A stretch of DNA of 8,838 nucleotides, from the NCBI GenBank assembly GCA_030527765.1, contig JAUNAE010000148.1:1-8838 (forward strand), read 5' to 3'. How positions within the stretch are numbered: position 1 is the stretch's first letter; each line of letters opens with the position of its first letter. This DNA comes from Eubacteriales bacterium. GTDB lineage: Bacteria > Bacillota_A > Clostridia > Lachnospirales > Lachnospiraceae. Below are positions 1 to 5,363 of the stretch, in pieces. Made by a program: the position numbers and the translations under genes. The notes beneath the pieces are model-generated. The model was not told where the DNA came from and did not search any database. It saw only the letters and a list, made by a program, of their open reading frames with translations.

Positions 1-262
1 TCTGATAAATGGTCATAGGCAGTGTTACGCAGATGGACGCAGTCAGTGCCACAGCTAAATGCTGCATCAGCAGTTCCTGGGGAGACAGATACACAAACAC
101 ATAGTCATACTGATTTCCCATATCTGTAAGGAAGTTAATGATTCCCGGTGCCAGATAAAGTGCTCCGAGAAATACAACGACCAGACAGATCACACAGACA
201 GCAATTCGATTTCTGAGTTCCCGCAAGTGTCCGGATAAAGGCATATCCTTCTCTTTTGGCAT
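1..262 (-). CDS. tatC: Twin-arginine translocase receptor TatC (3' partial)
   Basis: The ATG at 262 opens 87 codons that run off the window. The product has the TatC signature at its N-terminus: GHLRELRNRI (11-20), with Glu15 of the conserved HLxELRxR motif. A first membrane helix follows (about 21-40), then a periplasmic-side loop ending in YLSPQE (59-63; family pattern SPxE), and the start of the second membrane helix (LTASICVTLPMTIYQ). TatC binds twin-arginine signal peptides and recruits TatA. It starts 5 bases after the small TatA gene, with GGAG about 11 bases upstream of the ATG inside that gene's end. The remaining helices lie outside the window. No frame break is seen. Confidence 0.93.
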   Translation of the reverse strand, partial: MPKEKDMPLSGHLRELRNRIAVCVICLVVVFLGALYLAPGIINFLTDMGNQYDYVFVYLSPQELLMQHLAVALTASICVTLPMTIYQ

Positions 263-267
263 ATCTG

Positions 268-444
268 TTATTTCTCCGTCTTATCGTCTTCTTTGTTCTG
301 GTCATCCTCGTTTTCCAGACCGGAACGAAAACTCTTGATGCTTTTTCCAAACATTTTTGACAGTTTCGGCAGCTGTGTCGGTCCAAAAAGAATCAGCACA
401 ATCAGCAGAACTACCAAAAGTTCCTGAGGTCCGAGTTTTAACAT
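268..444 (-). CDS. tatA: Minimal TatA/TatE translocase subunit (58 aa)
   Basis: Reading the minus strand from the ATG at 444 gives 58 residues beginning MLKLGPQELLVVLLIVLILF and ending in KTEK before TAA. It has one membrane helix (about 7-19), the FGP hinge (FGPTQLP, 19-25), a short amphipathic helix (KLSKMFGKSIKSFR) and a short acidic tail. This is the classical pore-forming TatA layout, slightly short. The ribosome site GGAGGAG lies about 7 bases upstream. The start overlaps the stop of the preceding tat gene (ATGTTAA), and tatC begins 5 bases after its stop. TatA oligomerises around TatC to move folded proteins that carry twin-arginine signals across the membrane. Confidence 0.92.
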   Translation of the reverse strand: MLKLGPQELLVVLLIVLILFGPTQLPKLSKMFGKSIKSFRSGLENEDDQNKEDDKTEK

Positions 445-959
445 TCTTTCATCTCCTCCGTTTTATTTTCATTTGCAGCTTCGGTCTCCATGTGTTCTGT
501 CTCAGAGTCTTCGTCCACAGAGTCAGTTCCTATCACTTCATCTGTCGGAATCGGTTCTGATGACGTTTCTTCTTCCACATTCTCTTCAACAGAAGCCTGC
601 TCCTCTGACAGTTCTTCGGTCGAACTCTCGCCGGTCTTGTCAGATTCTTTCTTTGATTCGGTTCGGAATATTTTTCCGGATTCGATATCCGAGAGATTCT
701 TTTTGATCTCCCGCACATCTTTCTTTACTGATTTTTCAAATTCCGTCACCGGCTCCATCGCTTCCTTCAGAGGCTTCTGAGCTTCTTCCAGAGGTTCTAC
801 AATGCTTTCTCGAATCTCTTTGGTGGCATCATCTGAGAATTTGCGGAACTGTCCAAGTGCTTCGCCCAGTTTTTTTGCATATTGGGGCAGTTTGTCAGGG
901 CCAAGAACGAACAATGCTACAATAAAAATCAGTAGTAATTCCTGCATTCCTATTTTCAC
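438..959 (-). CDS. tatA: TatA/TatB-like twin-arginine translocase subunit with long acidic tail
   Basis: This is a Sec-independent translocase component of 173 residues. An N-terminal membrane helix (about 6-20, GMQELLLIFIVALFVL) leads into the GPDKLP hinge (20-25) and an amphipathic helix (26-41). A charged helical part follows, and residues from about 105 to the end are very rich in Glu, Asp, Ser and Thr, ending in Cys. Typical TatA proteins have 60-90 residues, so the size and the Glu at position 7 are more TatB-like. The family does not separate cleanly in Firmicutes. The start is GTG at 959, supported by AAAGGAG about 7 bases upstream; the next in-frame Met (residue 5) would break the N-terminal pattern. 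It is the first gene of a tat operon and overlaps the next gene by 7 bases. Confidence 0.88.
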   Translation of the reverse strand: MKIGMQELLLIFIVALFVLGPDKLPQYAKKLGEALGQFRKFSDDATKEIRESIVEPLEEAQKPLKEAMEPVTEFEKSVKKDVREIKKNLSDIESGKIFRTESKKESDKTGESSTEELSEEQASVEENVEEETSSEPIPTDEVIGTDSVDEDSETEHMETEAANENKTEEMKEC

Positions 960-979
960 TGGATTCTCCTTTCGCTACT

Positions 980-1009
980 ATTATAGAAAAGCAAATCCAT
1001 AAAAAACAA
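980..1009 (-). promoter_or_regulatory. Candidate promoter upstream of tat genes (proximal)
   Basis: TTGTTT (1004-1009) and a perfect TATAAT (980-985) are 18 bases apart on the minus strand. Transcription would start a few bases before the AAAGGAG ribosome site of the first tat gene, giving a very short leader. The -35 lies inside the inverted repeat, so folding or protein binding there could affect it. Prediction by eye. Confidence 0.45.
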
Positions 1010-1030
1010 AAGAATTCGTTTCTTATGGAT
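995..1030 (-). terminator. AT-rich 13-bp inverted repeat, possible terminator or leader hairpin
   Basis: The two 13-base arms, 995-1007 and 1018-1030, are complementary except for one position, around a 10-base loop. In minus-strand RNA that position is a G-U pair, whereas in plus-strand RNA it would be an A-C mismatch, so the fold fits the direction of the genes. Most pairs are A-U, and the sequence after the stem is only moderately T-rich (TTGCTTTTCT). It could be the weak terminator of the pilus operon or a structure in the tat leader. Confidence 0.45.
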
Positions 1031-1045
1031 AGAATAACCCCTCTT

Positions 1046-1074
1046 ATCATACCATTGTTTATACAATTCTGCAA
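1046..1074 (-). promoter_or_regulatory. Candidate promoter upstream of tat genes (distal)
   Basis: TTGCAG (1069-1074) and TATGAT (1046-1051) are separated by 17 bases on the minus strand. The -10 matches the sigma-A consensus at five of six positions; the -35 matches only at TTG. A transcript from here would start near 1039 and carry the inverted repeat in its leader. Prediction by eye only. Confidence 0.4.
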
Positions 1075-1118
1075 GTAAAGCCCTGACTCTTCTACAAAAG
1101 CTCATCTGCAAAAATCTC

Positions 1119-1709
1119 TCATATTCTGCTGCAGAACGTGGTCACTCTTGTCTTGCCTCCGTAGGTACATGTATAAAGAACCAGATCGTATCCGCTGTAC
1201 TGCACTGTCGACACATCGGTCGGTTCCAATGTCTCAATCTTCACGATTTGATATCTATGTACCGTTCCATCCATGTCCGTCACAAGCACCGCCGCACCCG
1301 GAGACAGATTTTTCAATCCTCCGAAGAAAGAATCATAATTGTGTGCCGCTATGACCAGATCATCGGTTCTGGAAGAACCAAATTGCCGACATGGTGCAAT
1401 TCTCAGTTTTTCATAACTCCAGTCAGACATAATAGGAAGTTCCACACTAAGATCCGGTATTGTGATATACCCGACATATCCATAATCATCGATAATAATT
1501 TCCGGCATTTCCGTGACAGGTATTTGTTCTCCCTCCTCGTTTTCAGAAGGAACTGTTTCCGGAATCACCCTCTTCACTCGCTTTACAACTGCTTCCGCAC
1601 GGCTTCCGCTTTTTGCATCCTCATATCGATTGTACCCATACAGAAACAGCGCTGATAAAATCAGCGCCGCTCCAAGAAAGATACTTATCATACCCGTTCT
1701 TTTACCCAT
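1119..1709 (-). CDS. Second sortase, class D-like
   Basis: This 196-residue protein has an N-terminal membrane anchor (about 7-26), a charged, acidic and Pro-containing linker (about 27-75), then a compact sortase domain starting at YGYVGYITIP. Candidate catalytic residues are His123 (IAAHNYDSFFGGL), Cys181 (LYTCTYGG) and Arg188 (GGKTRV). The lack of class B insertions, the small size and the ending soon after the Arg strand fit class D (or a related small class) better than A or B. The ATG overlaps the stop of the minor pilin gene by 8 bases (ATGGGTAA) and has AGGAG at a good distance, which points to coupled translation. It probably anchors the LIQTG pilin or the finished pilus to the cell wall. 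This partnership is inferred. Confidence 0.85.
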   Translation of the reverse strand: MGKRTGMISIFLGAALILSALFLYGYNRYEDAKSGSRAEAVVKRVKRVIPETVPSENEEGEQIPVTEMPEIIIDDYGYVGYITIPDLSVELPIMSDWSYEKLRIAPCRQFGSSRTDDLVIAAHNYDSFFGGLKNLSPGAAVLVTDMDGTVHRYQIVKIETLEPTDVSTVQYSGYDLVLYTCTYGGKTRVTTFCSRI

Positions 1710-2574
1710 TATTTTTTCTCCTGTTTTTCTTCATCACATACACACCGCAAAGGATCAGAGCGCATCCGATCGCACCAAGAACAGGGATCGGCCAGTTTAA
1801 CTGTCCCGTCTGAATCAGACTTCCTCCTGTCGGAATTCCTTTATTATGAATTGTGATTGTACCATCTTCCCCTGTGCTGTACTGGGCGGTGTAACCGCTG
1901 ACCGCAACCTCTTTGACGCTCCAGTCATGGTTTTCGGTCTTATCGAGTTTTGTCCATGTATATGTCCATCCATTTGCAGCTGACAGTTCCACAGTTTCAA
2001 CAACCTTCGTTCCATCCAGAAGCTGTACACGAATCGACGTTGGTCTTTTCACCCCATTATCCGTCCAGGTTTTTACTACTTTCAGAGAATCATATTCTTC
2101 CCCGGAATAAGTATTTTCAAATGTGATATCGCTTTTTTCACTCTGGGTATTTCCGAGTCTTGATACAACCGCAGCCTGAAGGTCTCCCCCTTCTCCATAA
2201 CTCACGGTAACGGTAATATAATATACACTTTCATCATAGACTCCATTTCCCGTCAAAGCAGATGTATCCTGAGAAATAGTATACTGATAGACACCCACTC
2301 CCGAAAAAGGAATCTCAAAACTTCCTCTTCCGGCTCCGTTGATGGAAATGCTTGCCTGTGAAGGTAACGGAGCGTTCTCAAATGCATTCATTACAAACGT
2401 ATACGTCTCACTCGGAACACTCCCTCCCACATCCGAAGTACTACCGTTTACAGTCACTGTTACCGGTACGGTCGCTGTTACATTTTCAGCAGCAAAACCG
2501 ATTGCCGTAACCGCTGATATACATAACAATGCTGCGATCATTATCGACCATATTGTTTTGCCAAGCTTTCTCAT
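1702..2574 (-). CDS. fctB: FctB-like minor (probable base) pilin
   Basis: This 290-residue surface protein has a signal peptide (cleavage near 28). An FctA-like domain (about 30-157) is followed by a CNA-B domain (163-245), then the sorting signal LIQTG (253-257) with QLNWPIPVL, a membrane segment and KKNRRK. The CNA-B domain keeps a likely isopeptide triad: Lys168 (VVKTW), Glu222 and Asn244. The first domain ends in FENTY, with Asn154, but has no Lys in its first strand and has Gln102 where Glu is expected, so it probably lacks a cross-link. The ATG has GGAGGAGGA in front. The place after the class B sortase matches FctB, the streptococcal base subunit that anchors the pilus to the wall. The base role is inferred; an accessory adhesin is the alternative. 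Confidence 0.85.
   Translation of the reverse strand: MRKLGKTIWSIMIAALLCISAVTAIGFAAENVTATVPVTVTVNGSTSDVGGSVPSETYTFVMNAFENAPLPSQASISINGAGRGSFEIPFSGVGVYQYTISQDTSALTGNGVYDESVYYITVTVSYGEGGDLQAAVVSRLGNTQSEKSDITFENTYSGEEYDSLKVVKTWTDNGVKRPTSIRVQLLDGTKVVETVELSAANGWTYTWTKLDKTENHDWSVKEVAVSGYTAQYSTGEDGTITIHNKGIPTGGSLIQTGQLNWPIPVLGAIGCALILCGVYVMKKNRRKNNG
1804..1818 (-). other. Sorting motif LIQTG of the minor pilin
   Basis: The codons read L-I-Q-T-G, followed by QLNWPIPVL and a hydrophobic segment. The motif is closer to canonical LPXTG than the DTG signals of the other two substrates, and nothing after the G resembles theirs. It is probably recognised by a different sortase, either the one encoded directly downstream or a housekeeping enzyme elsewhere. 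Confidence 0.8.
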
Positions 2575-2586
2575 GTATCCTCCTCC

Positions 2587-3333
2587 TTAAATCATTCTCG
2601 CCAAAATCACTGTACGTGCGTTCGTAAAATCCGAGGAACACGTGGACAGTCCCACTACCTGCGGATGTTCATCCTGCTGCAAATCTCTCATTGTTTCCTC
2701 ACGCAAATACTTCGCATTGCTGTTTACAAAAGCAAGCAGGCCATCTATATTATCAAGCCACTGCCCGGGATGAAAAATCGCATCTTCCGATGATGCCACC
2801 AGCAGGCAGGCAAAAATTTCAAGTTTATAGGACCTGTCCGGCAAAATCAAAGTACCACTTGTATTCTCCCGAAAAAAATCCTCATTTTCATACAAATCCA
2901 AATCTCCAAACATCTTATGGTTCGCCATATGATGTCCGTAAATCAACGAATAGGAATCCTGAAATGTGCGATCATTGGCCGTATCCAGAAAGATACTTCC
3001 TGCCAGCGCAAACTCCCCATATACATCTGTATTAATATAGGTAAGCAAATTTTCACCCTGCAATACAGGATGATCAATCTTCGTATTGTCTAATGTGATC
3101 CAGGCACAGACATCCTTGTTGATTGCCAGAAGTTCCTCAAAAGAAGCACCGCCGCTCTCCGGGTCGATCTTCGGTTTTCGTTTCAGCATATCTGTCTGCA
3201 CATCATCTGCAGATGCATAGATTTGTTCGTTGTCCCACAGCGCATATATGGAATATGATGCAAACAGAAGAATCACGACAGCTGCGCTTATGGTCATCAG
3301 TGCATTCAGTATTTTTAATAAAACTCTTGCCAT
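2587..3333 (-). CDS. srtB: Class B sortase, probable pilus polymerase
   Basis: This 248-residue membrane-anchored transpeptidase has an N-terminal signal anchor (about 8-31) and an extracellular sortase domain. The active-site residues are visible: His134 in YGHHM, Cys232 in LSTCS and Arg240 in FTNAR. The YGHHM..HKMFGDL block and the length are typical of class B enzymes, which polymerise pili in the streptococcal FCT loci. Its likely substrates are the DVDTG backbone pilin directly upstream and the TPDTG adhesin. The ATG is preceded by GGAAAGG at about 6 bases. The downstream minor pilin starts 12 bases past its stop, with the ribosome site of that gene touching the TAA, so the two are almost certainly co-transcribed. 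The class is clear; the substrate assignment is inferred from context. Confidence 0.93.
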   Translation of the reverse strand: MARVLLKILNALMTISAAVVILLFASYSIYALWDNEQIYASADDVQTDMLKRKPKIDPESGGASFEELLAINKDVCAWITLDNTKIDHPVLQGENLLTYINTDVYGEFALAGSIFLDTANDRTFQDSYSLIYGHHMANHKMFGDLDLYENEDFFRENTSGTLILPDRSYKLEIFACLLVASSEDAIFHPGQWLDNIDGLLAFVNSNAKYLREETMRDLQQDEHPQVVGLSTCSSDFTNARTVILARMI

Positions 3334-3356
3334 CCAATCCTTTCCCCTCTATTTAG

Positions 3357-3388
3357 GAAAGGGACGGACAAACTCATCCGTCCCTCTC
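3357..3388 (-). terminator. Strong intra-operon hairpin between backbone pilin and sortase
   Basis: On the transcribed strand AGGGACGGA and TCCGTCCCT form a perfect 9-bp stem around an 8-base loop. The stem extends outward by a G-U, an A-U and a G-C pair to about 12 bp. It lies in the 99-base gap downstream of fctA and upstream of the class B sortase. No T tract follows (TTTCCTAAATAG), so a full intrinsic terminator is unlikely. An attenuator, or a 3' stabilising structure that keeps pilin mRNA more abundant than sortase mRNA, is more plausible. Confidence 0.6.
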
Positions 3389-3432
3389 TTCTCCTCAGGA
3401 GTCAAACATCATTTTGTAAAACAGTAAAATAA

Positions 3433-4374
3433 TTACTCGAATCTGCGTTTTCTGGAAACGAGAAGTACCATACCGGCACATGCGATCACAACAAGAGTCA
3501 TGATATATGGCAGGCTGTCCATATTGATACCGGTATCTACATCACCCTCTGCAGTGTTTGTGAAGGCTGCGGTCTTCTCTGCATTATCCATCGTTCCGGT
3601 AGTTCCGGTAGATTTGGTATCATATCCCTCATAAGTTTCCTCAGTTACAGTGTAGGAAACTCCCGCAGGAATGTTCTCAAATGTTGCCGTATCTCCATCA
3701 CTCAGAGTAAAGGTGTATACATTTCCGGTCTGCTGAAGAGAGGATGCGCCACCGGTCACGGTTACAGCATTGTTCCAAGTTTTGTCCGCCGGTCCGGTCA
3801 GAGTTACGGTAAACTGGAACTCTTTGTTTTTATCACCCATGTTACCTGCAACGGTCTTTTTGACGTTCAGTTTGTTTGCTGTGTAAGTGTTTGTAAACTC
3901 GTCTGTCTTCTGCTCTCCTTCATCTTCTGTGTGAACTGCAGCAACACGAACAATTCCATCCTGCTCAAGTGCTGTTACAACGAGTTTGATCTCTCCTGTG
4001 TGGTAAGTAACACCTGCGGTATCTCCCTCAGTTTCTTTCAGGATGTACTCATAAACACCCGGCTGTGTATAAGTCGGAAGCGCTACAGTAAATGCTCCGG
4101 CTGCTCCAGTTGCAGTTGCAGCTCCGGCATTATATGCAACGTCAGAGATCGCTCCAAGAGCTGGTGCTGTTGCTGCATCTCCACTCTTTACGGAACTGCT
4201 TACCTGAGTAAGCTTAAAGGTCTCCTCAGGACTGCTTCCTTCTCCATCAAGCACATGGCTTTTTTTAATAGTGATTTCGGATACATCGGTATACTCACTA
4301 CTTGCAAAGGTGGCTGTCTGGAGGCCCATCATCATTACTGCTGACAGAGCCAATGCTAAAAGTTTCTTCTTCAT
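3433..4374 (-). CDS. fctA: FctA/Spy0128-type major (backbone) pilin
   Basis: This 313-residue precursor has a signal peptide (MKKK, hydrophobic core, ATFA, cleavage near residue 24-26). Two FctA/Spy0128-like domains follow, at about 30-165 and 168-275. The candidate isopeptide triad of the first is Lys37 or Lys38, Glu114 (YEYILKE) and Asn162 (FTNTY). That of the second is Lys172 or Lys173, Glu245 (YTVTE) and Asn273 (FTNTA). The sorting signal DVDTG (278-282) is followed by INMDSLPY, a membrane segment and RKRR. The size, the two-domain layout and the location between sipA and a class B sortase match the streptococcal backbone pilin. Lys168 at the domain boundary is one possible inter-subunit lysine, but this is a guess. 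The ATG has AGGAGG 9-10 bases upstream. The hairpin-bearing gaps on both sides suggest that its message level is set separately from its neighbours. Confidence 0.92.
   Translation of the reverse strand: MKKKLLALALSAVMMMGLQTATFASSEYTDVSEITIKKSHVLDGEGSSPEETFKLTQVSSSVKSGDAATAPALGAISDVAYNAGAATATGAAGAFTVALPTYTQPGVYEYILKETEGDTAGVTYHTGEIKLVVTALEQDGIVRVAAVHTEDEGEQKTDEFTNTYTANKLNVKKTVAGNMGDKNKEFQFTVTLTGPADKTWNNAVTVTGGASSLQQTGNVYTFTLSDGDTATFENIPAGVSYTVTEETYEGYDTKSTGTTGTMDNAEKTAAFTNTAEGDVDTGINMDSLPYIMTLVVIACAGMVLLVSRKRRFE
3529..3543 (-). other. Sorting motif DVDTG of the backbone pilin
   Basis: The codons read D-V-D-T-G, followed by INMDSLPY and a hydrophobic segment. The motif departs from LPXTG and is closer to the (E/Q)VPTG signals of streptococcal FctA, which are used by a class B pilus sortase. 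Asp takes the place usually held by Pro or a variable residue. Confidence 0.75.
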
Positions 4375-4406
4375 GGATTAAATCCTCCTAAAAATATATT
4401 TATTAT

Positions 4407-4421
4407 ACTCCCCGCGGGAGT
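4407..4421 (-). promoter_or_regulatory. Small GC-rich hairpin ahead of the backbone pilin gene
   Basis: On the transcribed strand ACTCCC-GCG-GGGAGT forms a perfect 6-bp stem with a 3-base loop. It lies in the 59-base gap between the sipA-like stop and the fctA ribosome site. An AT-rich stretch (ATAATAAATATATTTTT) follows it, then AGGAGG. A TATAAT-like hexamer starts right after the stem, but I see no good -35 at a proper distance. It could be a weak terminator, an RNA processing or stabilising element for the pilin message, or part of a promoter. The structure is seen; the role is inferred. Confidence 0.5.
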
Positions 4422-4433
4422 TATAACCAGAGT

Positions 4434-5042
4434 CTACAGACCGCGTCTTCGGAGAATGGTAATCACCTTCCCCTTCACATCCTTTAATGGAATTGCATCA
4501 TAATCCCTGCTGTCAATTCCTCTTGTACGGTAATCACTTAGTATAAAGACGCTTTCTTCGGGTACAATATAGGGGTACTCTATTCCTTCTTTTGCATAAG
4601 TCGGATACAAAATCTCCCCGGTCTGAACAGTTCCATTCACGAGAAGAGAACCACTGTCATCCATCATGATGACATCCGTTGCCCTCCCCATGACACGTCC
4701 CGTCTTCTGCTCTCCATTAACGGTATAGACGACCACATCATTTTTGACATATTCCTGCTGCAGGCGAAAGGCAATCAAAAGATCCCCATCTTTCATCGCC
4801 GGGAACATTTCATTTCCTTTAACCTGGGTAAACAGCATCACCTTTGTAAACAGCAGCCACCCAATGCCGGCAAACAGAACCATCCGAAACAAAAGCCTTC
4901 GATATCCGAGCCTGATTTCATAATGAATCCTCCGCCTTCGGATAATCTCCGCGGCAGAAAATTCTCTTTTTGGGGGAAGCTTACCTCCCCCGTGTTTTTC
5001 AAAACCCGGCATGTCTTTTACCGGAAACCTGCTTTCCGGCAC
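4434..5042 (-). CDS. sipA: SipA-like catalytically degenerate signal peptidase I, pilus assembly factor
   Basis: The protein has the type I signal peptidase (S26) layout: a basic cytoplasmic N-terminus (RRRR at 35-38), one membrane segment (about 54-73), then an extracellular domain. Box B reads GNEMFP, with Glu78 where the catalytic Ser of SMxP should be. The box D equivalent reads TGRVMG, with Gly115 where the catalytic Lys of the KRVxG pattern should be. The C-terminal box (LSDYR..GIDSRDY, 168-181) is well kept. S. pyogenes SipA, which is required for pilus polymerisation, similarly carries Asp and Gly at these two positions. I infer a non-proteolytic chaperone or sortase partner. The location directly before the backbone pilin supports this. 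The start is uncertain: GTG at 5042 (202 aa) or ATG at 5012 (192 aa). Neither has a strong ribosome site, so translation may be coupled to the overlapping upstream gene. Confidence 0.85.
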   Translation of the reverse strand: MPESRFPVKDMPGFEKHGGGKLPPKREFSAAEIIRRRRIHYEIRLGYRRLLFRMVLFAGIGWLLFTKVMLFTQVKGNEMFPAMKDGDLLIAFRLQQEYVKNDVVVYTVNGEQKTGRVMGRATDVIMMDDSGSLLVNGTVQTGEILYPTYAKEGIEYPYIVPEESVFILSDYRTRGIDSRDYDAIPLKDVKGKVITILRRRGL

Positions 5043-5352
5043 GTTCTGCTGTCAGAAGATCTTCATATTCTCCGATAATTTCATCGGACTCAAGACAGGC
5101 TTTTAACAGAGCATCATATCTGGCACGCTCCGCTGTCAGAGACGCTTCATACATCACATTCAGTTCTTCCAGTTTTTTCCACATATCCTGTTCACTGATG
5201 CCGCCGACTAGCGTTTTCTTAAACTTCACATGTTTCATCCAGTCCAGCATCTTTTTGTGTTCCGAATTCAAAAAATGCACATGTTTTCGTTCCGATATTT
5301 CTATTCCCAATTTTCGATCGTCTTTTTTATTACTCTCTGCTCTTCTTGCCAT
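4999..5352 (-). CDS. Hypothetical 117-residue charged cytoplasmic protein in the pilus operon
   Basis: I do not recognise a family. The ATG start is well supported: AAAGGAAG sits about 6 bases upstream and overlaps the adhesin stop codon, with 11 bases between the two genes. The product has no signal peptide or membrane segment. It has a basic N-terminus (RR, KK, DDRK), a central part with an LNSEHKKMLDWMKHVKFKK stretch, and a predicted helical or coiled-coil part at about 54-105. The hexapeptide LTAERA occurs twice (about 72-77 and 100-105). The 3' end overlaps the next gene by 44 bases, or by 14 if that gene starts at its internal ATG. The location between the adhesin and the SipA-like gene suggests an accessory or regulatory role in pilus production, but no function can be read from the sequence. 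The ribosome site and operon fit make a real gene likely. Confidence 0.7.
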   Translation of the reverse strand: MARRAESNKKDDRKLGIEISERKHVHFLNSEHKKMLDWMKHVKFKKTLVGGISEQDMWKKLEELNVMYEASLTAERARYDALLKACLESDEIIGEYEDLLTAERAGKQVSGKRHAGF

Positions 5353-5363
5353 AGGTTCTTCCT

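Larger units (their letters stand above)
960..1118. other. Non-coding gap between pilus operon and tat operon
   Basis: These 159 bases hold no plausible gene. On the minus strand they contain two promoter-like arrangements and a long AT-rich inverted repeat, listed separately. No classical GC-rich stem with a T tract was found after the second sortase, so the end of the pilus transcript is not clearly marked. Confidence 0.6.

Noticed and set aside
1248..1655. Plus-strand open frame of 135 codons
   Set aside because: It is antisense to the second sortase, whose His/Cys/Arg residues are visible; it has no support of its own.
3590..3615. Short tandem repeat in the pilin gene (TTCCGGTAG-like units) as a phase-variation tract
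   Set aside because: Only about two units occur, they encode an ordinary Ser-Thr-Gly-Thr-Thr-Gly loop, and the unit of 9 bases would not shift the frame.
4090..4140. GCTGC-rich repeated segment in the pilin gene as a mobile or recombination element
   Set aside because: It simply encodes an Ala/Gly/Thr-rich loop (about residues 81-94) of the first pilin domain, with no flanking repeats.
3931..4344. Plus-strand open frame of 137 codons
   Set aside because: It is antisense to the backbone pilin; the Cys/Ser-rich product reflects the complement of Ala/Gly/Thr codons.
4434..5042. Active signal peptidase I (LepB)
   Set aside because: Neither the nucleophilic Ser nor the general-base Lys is present at the aligned positions, and the pilus context points to a SipA-like role.
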